Assembly: GCF_002101775.1 (NCBI RefSeq)
Contig: NZ_LQPI01000060.1
Span: forward strand, 62,001-126,000
Reading direction: 5' to 3'
DNA: 64,000 nt
Origin: Mycolicibacter nonchromogenicus
GTDB taxonomy: Bacteria > Actinomycetota > Actinomycetes > Mycobacteriales > Mycobacteriaceae
Part shown: positions 61,012-64,000 of the stretch, piece after piece
Numbering within the stretch: position 1 is the first letter of the stretch
Layout: every line of letters begins with the position of its first letter
Position numbers and translations under genes: made by a program
The notes under the pieces: generated by a model
Seen by the model: the letters and a program-made list of their open reading frames with translations, nothing else
Told to the model about the DNA's origin: nothing
Databases searched by the model: none

Positions 61012-61614
61012 ATGGCAACTGCACCCTTTGGAGTCCGGCTTCTGGTCGGCGCGGCCACCGTCGCGGTCGAGGAGACCCTGAAGCTGCCGCAAACCATCCT
61101 GACCTACCCGATGACCCTGGCCAGCCAGGCCGCACACGCCGTGATGCGCTGGCAGCAGGGCGTCGCCGAGCTGGTCAACAAAGGCGACAGCACCCTCGAA
61201 TCACTGTTCCCGCCGAAGGACGAACAGCCGGAGTGGGCAACCTTCGACGAGGATGTCGAGGACAGCTTCGACGGCGGTACCGCGACCTTCGACGACGACG
61301 CCGACGGCGCACGCACCGAGGGGCGGTTCGCCCTGTATTCGTTCAGCGAAGACGGGGCCACCCCACCGAGCGCATCCGTCGATGACGACGCCCCGACCGG
61401 CCGTAACGGTGCCGCGGACTCTGCGGTGCCCACCCCGGACCTGGTCGACGAACTCGACTACGGCTCGCTGACCCTGGCCCAGCTGCGCGCCCGGCTGGCG
61501 TCGCTCAGCGTCGACGAGCTGGAAACCCTGCTCGCCTACGAAGAGGCCACCAAGGCCCGCGCACCGTTCCAGACGCTGCTGGCCAACAGGATCGCCCGCA
61601 CCACCGCGAAGTGA
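61012..61614 (+). CDS. Lipid droplet-associated protein
   Basis: A 200-residue protein matching the mycobacterial Rv1109c type named lipid droplet-associated protein. It has an N-terminal amphipathic/hydrophobic part ('[35 protein letters not shown]'), a central acidic disordered segment (about 70-130) and a C-terminal '[34 protein letters not shown]' helix. It overlaps xseA by 4 bp (GTGA), a conserved arrangement. Confidence 0.85.
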   Translation: MATAPFGVRLLVGAATVAVEETLKLPQTILTYPMTLASQAAHAVMRWQQGVAELVNKGDSTLESLFPPKDEQPEWATFDEDVEDSFDGGTATFDDDADGARTEGRFALYSFSEDGATPPSASVDDDAPTGRNGAADSAVPTPDLVDELDYGSLTLAQLRARLASLSVDELETLLAYEEATKARAPFQTLLANRIARTTAK

Positions 61615-62852
61615 CCTCCCCCGGCCCGGGCGAATCCGCCGAAACCCCATTCCCGGTCCGCGCGGTTGCCATCCGGGTCAAGGGGTGGATCGACCGGCTT
61701 GGTTCGGTGTGGGTGGAAGGGCAGCTCACCCAGATCAATCTGCGCCCGGGCGTGCGAACCGTCTTCATGGTCCTGCGCGACCCCGCCGCCGACATGTCCC
61801 TGACGGTGACGTGCACCCCGGAACTGGTGGCTTCAGCGCCGGTCAAGCTGACCGAAGGCACCCAGGTGGTGGTCTGCGGCAAACCCAACTTCTACACCGC
61901 CCGGGGCAGCTTCTCGCTGCGTCTGAGCGAGATCCGCGCCGTCGGCATCGGTGAACTGTTGGCCCGCATCGAACGGCTGCGCCGGCTGCTGGACGCCGAG
62001 GGATTGTTCGATCCGCGGCTCAAACGGCCACTCCCCTTCCTGCCGGGCACCATTGGGCTGATCACCGGGCGCGCCAGCGCCGCCGAGCGCGATGTCATGT
62101 CGGTGGCCGGCACCCGGTGGCCGGCGGTGCGCTTCGCGGTGCGCAACACCGCCGTGCAGGGCCCCACCGCCGTCGCCCAGATCGTCGAGGCATTGCGCGC
62201 CCTGGACGCCGACCCGGCCGTGGAGGTGATCGTGCTGGCCCGCGGCGGCGGCAGCGTCGAGGACCTGCTGCCGTTCTCCGACGAAACCCTGTGCCGGGCG
62301 ATCGCGGCGTGCCGCACCCCGGTGGTCAGTGCGATCGGTCACGAACCCGACAGCCCGCTGTGCGACTTGGTCGCTGACCTGCGCGCCGCCACCCCCACAG
62401 ACGCGGCGAAGCGGATCGTTCCCGATGCCGCCGCCGAACAGGCGCTGGTCGACGATCTGCGCCGGCGCAGCGCGCAAGCCGTACGCCACTGGGTGGTACG
62501 CGAGGAACGCCTGCTCACCCAGCTGCGCAGCCGCCCCGTGCTGGCCGACCCGCTGCACGCGCTGACCAGGCGCAGCGAAGAGATACAGCGTGCCCTGGCA
62601 GCGGTGCGCCGAGAGGTCACCCGGCTGGTCGACGTGCAGAGCGAACGGGTCGAGCACCTGGCGGCACGGCTGGCTACCCTGGGCCCGGCGGCGACATTGG
62701 CGCGTGGCTACGCGGTGGTCCAGACTGTCGGCGCAACGGGGCCGCACGTACTGCGGTCGGTCGAGGATGCGGCGGCCGGCACCCGGTTGCGAATCCGGGT
62801 GGCCGACGGGGCCGTCGCGGCGACGAGTGAGGGGTGTGTCGATGGCAGCTGA
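61611..62852 (+). CDS. xseA: Exodeoxyribonuclease VII large subunit
   Basis: A 413-residue XseA with an N-terminal OB-fold ('[25 protein letters not shown]', about 30-105) and the catalytic domain with '[20 protein letters not shown]', '[16 protein letters not shown]' and '[25 protein letters not shown]'-like segments. It degrades single-stranded DNA with XseB. The GTG at 61611 overlaps the upstream gene, and the stop overlaps xseB by 11 bp. Confidence 0.95.
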   Translation: MTSPGPGESAETPFPVRAVAIRVKGWIDRLGSVWVEGQLTQINLRPGVRTVFMVLRDPAADMSLTVTCTPELVASAPVKLTEGTQVVVCGKPNFYTARGSFSLRLSEIRAVGIGELLARIERLRRLLDAEGLFDPRLKRPLPFLPGTIGLITGRASAAERDVMSVAGTRWPAVRFAVRNTAVQGPTAVAQIVEALRALDADPAVEVIVLARGGGSVEDLLPFSDETLCRAIAACRTPVVSAIGHEPDSPLCDLVADLRAATPTDAAKRIVPDAAAEQALVDDLRRRSAQAVRHWVVREERLLTQLRSRPVLADPLHALTRRSEEIQRALAAVRREVTRLVDVQSERVEHLAARLATLGPAATLARGYAVVQTVGATGPHVLRSVEDAAAGTRLRIRVADGAVAATSEGCVDGS

Positions 62853-63084
62853 ACAAGCCGATCCGGTGACACCCGTTAGTGAGCTCGGCTACGAACAATG
62901 CCGCGACGAGCTGATCGCCGTGGTGCAGCGGCTGGAGCAGGGCGGGATGGATTTGGACGCATCGCTGAGCCTGTGGGAAAGGGGCGAACAGCTGGCCAAG
63001 CGGTGCGAAGAACACCTGGCCGGCGCCCGACGCCGAGTCCAGGAAGCGCTGGACTCCGAGCCCGGCGACGACGACCGGGTGTGA
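62842..63084 (+). CDS. xseB: Exodeoxyribonuclease VII small subunit
   Basis: An 80-residue XseB: '[46 protein letters not shown]' is the full family signature. It binds the XseA coiled coil. The ATG at 62842 lies inside the end of xseA (11-bp overlap). GTG 62836 is an alternative. Confidence 0.95.
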   Translation: MAAEQADPVTPVSELGYEQCRDELIAVVQRLEQGGMDLDASLSLWERGEQLAKRCEEHLAGARRRVQEALDSEPGDDDRV

Positions 63085-63111
63085 CTTACCTCTCCGGAGC
63101 GCGCCCAGAAT

Positions 63112-63132
63112 TGAAACACGTTCAGTTATGCT
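63112..63132 (+). promoter_or_regulatory. Possible KstR-like site and leaderless promoter of the 3-beta-HSD gene
   Basis: TGAAACACGTTCAG (63112-63125) fits the KstR core AACNNGTT but misses the last base of the full consensus. TATGCT (63127-63132) ends 6 nt before the ATG, so the mRNA is probably leaderless. Confidence 0.45.
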
Positions 63133-63138
63133 CGCCCA

Positions 63139-64000
63139 ATGGGTGATCCTGCACTGACCACTGAACTCGGCCGGGTATTGGTCACCGGAGGTTCCGGCTT
63201 CGTCGGAACCAATTTCGTCAAGACGCTGCTGGAGCGCGGCTACCAGGTGCGGTCCTTCGACCGCGCGCCGTCGAGCCTTCCCGACCACCCCAACTTGGAG
63301 AAGGTCGAAGGCGACATCTGTGACCCGCAGACCGTGGCCGCGGCGGTCGCCGATATCGACACCGTGTTCCACACCGCAGCCATCATCGATCTGCAGGGCG
63401 GCGCGAAGGTCACCGACGAGATCCGCCGGCGCAGCTTCGCGGTCAACGTCGACGGCACCAAGAACCTGGTGCAGGCCGGACAGCGGGCCGGGGTGAAGCG
63501 GTTCGTCTACACCGCCTCCAACAGTGTCGTGATGGGCGGCAAAGCCATCTCGGGCGGCGACGAGACCATGGCCTACACCACCAAGTTCAACGACCTCTAC
63601 ACCGAGACCAAAGTGGTGGCCGAGAAGTTCGTGCTGGGCGAGAACGGCATCAACGGCATGCTGACCTGTGCGATCCGGCCATCGGGCATCTGGGGCGACG
63701 GCGACCAGACCATGTTCCGCAAGCTGTTCGAAAGCGTGGTCGCCGGCCACGTCAAAGTCCTCATCGGCAGCAAGCACGCCAAGCTCGACAACTCCTACGT
63801 GCACAACCTGATTCACGGCTTCATCCTGGCCGCGCAGCACTTGGTGCCCGGCGGATCGGCGCCCGGCCAGGCCTACTTCATCAACGACGGCGAACCGATC
63901 AACATGTTCGAATTCGCCCGCCCGGTCGTGGAGGCGTGTGGTGAGCATTGGCCCCGGCTGCGGGTCTCGGGGCGAATGGTGCGCGACGTGATGTTCGCCT
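63139..64000 (+). CDS. 3-beta-hydroxysteroid dehydrogenase/isomerase, 5' part
   Basis: The first 287 codons of an extended SDR of the 3-beta-HSD family. The nucleotide site TGGSGFVGTNF is near residue 16, the catalytic Tyr-Lys is in 'FNDLYTETKVVAEKF', and 'TCAIRPSGIWGDGDQTMFRKL' is the family substrate-loop motif. It oxidises cholesterol to cholest-4-en-3-one, and its position matches Rv1106c (recalled). The 3' end lies beyond the window. Confidence 0.9.
   Translation, partial: MGDPALTTELGRVLVTGGSGFVGTNFVKTLLERGYQVRSFDRAPSSLPDHPNLEKVEGDICDPQTVAAAVADIDTVFHTAAIIDLQGGAKVTDEIRRRSFAVNVDGTKNLVQAGQRAGVKRFVYTASNSVVMGGKAISGGDETMAYTTKFNDLYTETKVVAEKFVLGENGINGMLTCAIRPSGIWGDGDQTMFRKLFESVVAGHVKVLIGSKHAKLDNSYVHNLIHGFILAAQHLVPGGSAPGQAYFINDGEPINMFEFARPVVEACGEHWPRLRVSGRMVRDVMFA

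Overview
The window is GC-rich actinobacterial DNA from a non-tuberculous Mycobacterium/Mycolicibacterium. The backbone gene order runs mcr-echA, metE (B12 riboswitch), prpC-prpB-prpD-prpR, ychF, a DUF6542-type gene, ispH, a lipid-droplet protein, xseA-xseB and a 3-beta-HSD gene. From memory this matches the M. tuberculosis Rv1143-to-Rv1106c order, read in the opposite direction. Many genes show a TANNNT -10 hexamer 6-7 nt before the start codon, as expected for mycobacterial leaderless mRNAs. No tRNA, rRNA, CRISPR array, IS element or prophage gene was seen.

1-4.6 kb: a partial alpha-methylacyl-CoA racemase gene diverges from an enoyl-CoA hydratase gene. A CPBP membrane protease gene and a thiolase/enoyl-CoA hydratase/gamma-carbonic anhydrase operon follow on the minus strand.

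4.7-32.4 kb: a large accessory block that is the most interesting part of the window. A minus-strand operon encodes a periplasmic-binding-fold protein without signal peptide, an AveC-like membrane protein, two SDRs, an aldehyde dehydrogenase and two P450s. A second minus-strand operon encodes a VWA protein and a MoxR/CbbQ-type AAA+ ATPase. A third encodes a TetR regulator and a third P450. Divergent from that TetR is a complete Mce transporter operon (37-aa membrane peptide, AveC-like protein, YrbEA, YrbEB, MceA-F, Mce-associated protein, secreted RsiV/DUF3298-like protein). An amidohydrolase, a tandem two-domain TetR regulator and a mycofactocin-type SDR follow. Five copies of a 16-bp element close to GACCAAATATYTGTTC lie at the promoters of five units in this block, including that of the tandem TetR. 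I read the block as one regulon for importing and oxidising a hydrophobic substrate: Mce uptake, P450 hydroxylation, SDR/ALDH oxidation, and perhaps thiolase/hydratase steps. The substrate is unknown.

32.4-45.9 kb: an atypical SDR, the cobalamin riboswitch and metE, an enoyl-CoA hydratase, a GntR/sterol-desaturase operon with a FadR-like operator, a DUF3556 membrane protein behind an excellent KstR box, the methylcitrate cycle with PrpR, and a DoxX protein.

45.9-55 kb: small-metabolism genes, including a WS/DGAT-like acyltransferase, hydrolases, a class III nucleotide cyclase, OsmC, an antibiotic-biosynthesis-type monooxygenase, a GNAT acetyltransferase and an Arr-type rifamycin ADP-ribosyltransferase, plus small membrane proteins.

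55-64 kb: conserved housekeeping block interrupted by a SulP-family transporter gene behind a 677-bp intergenic region. The 3-beta-HSD gene runs off the right edge.
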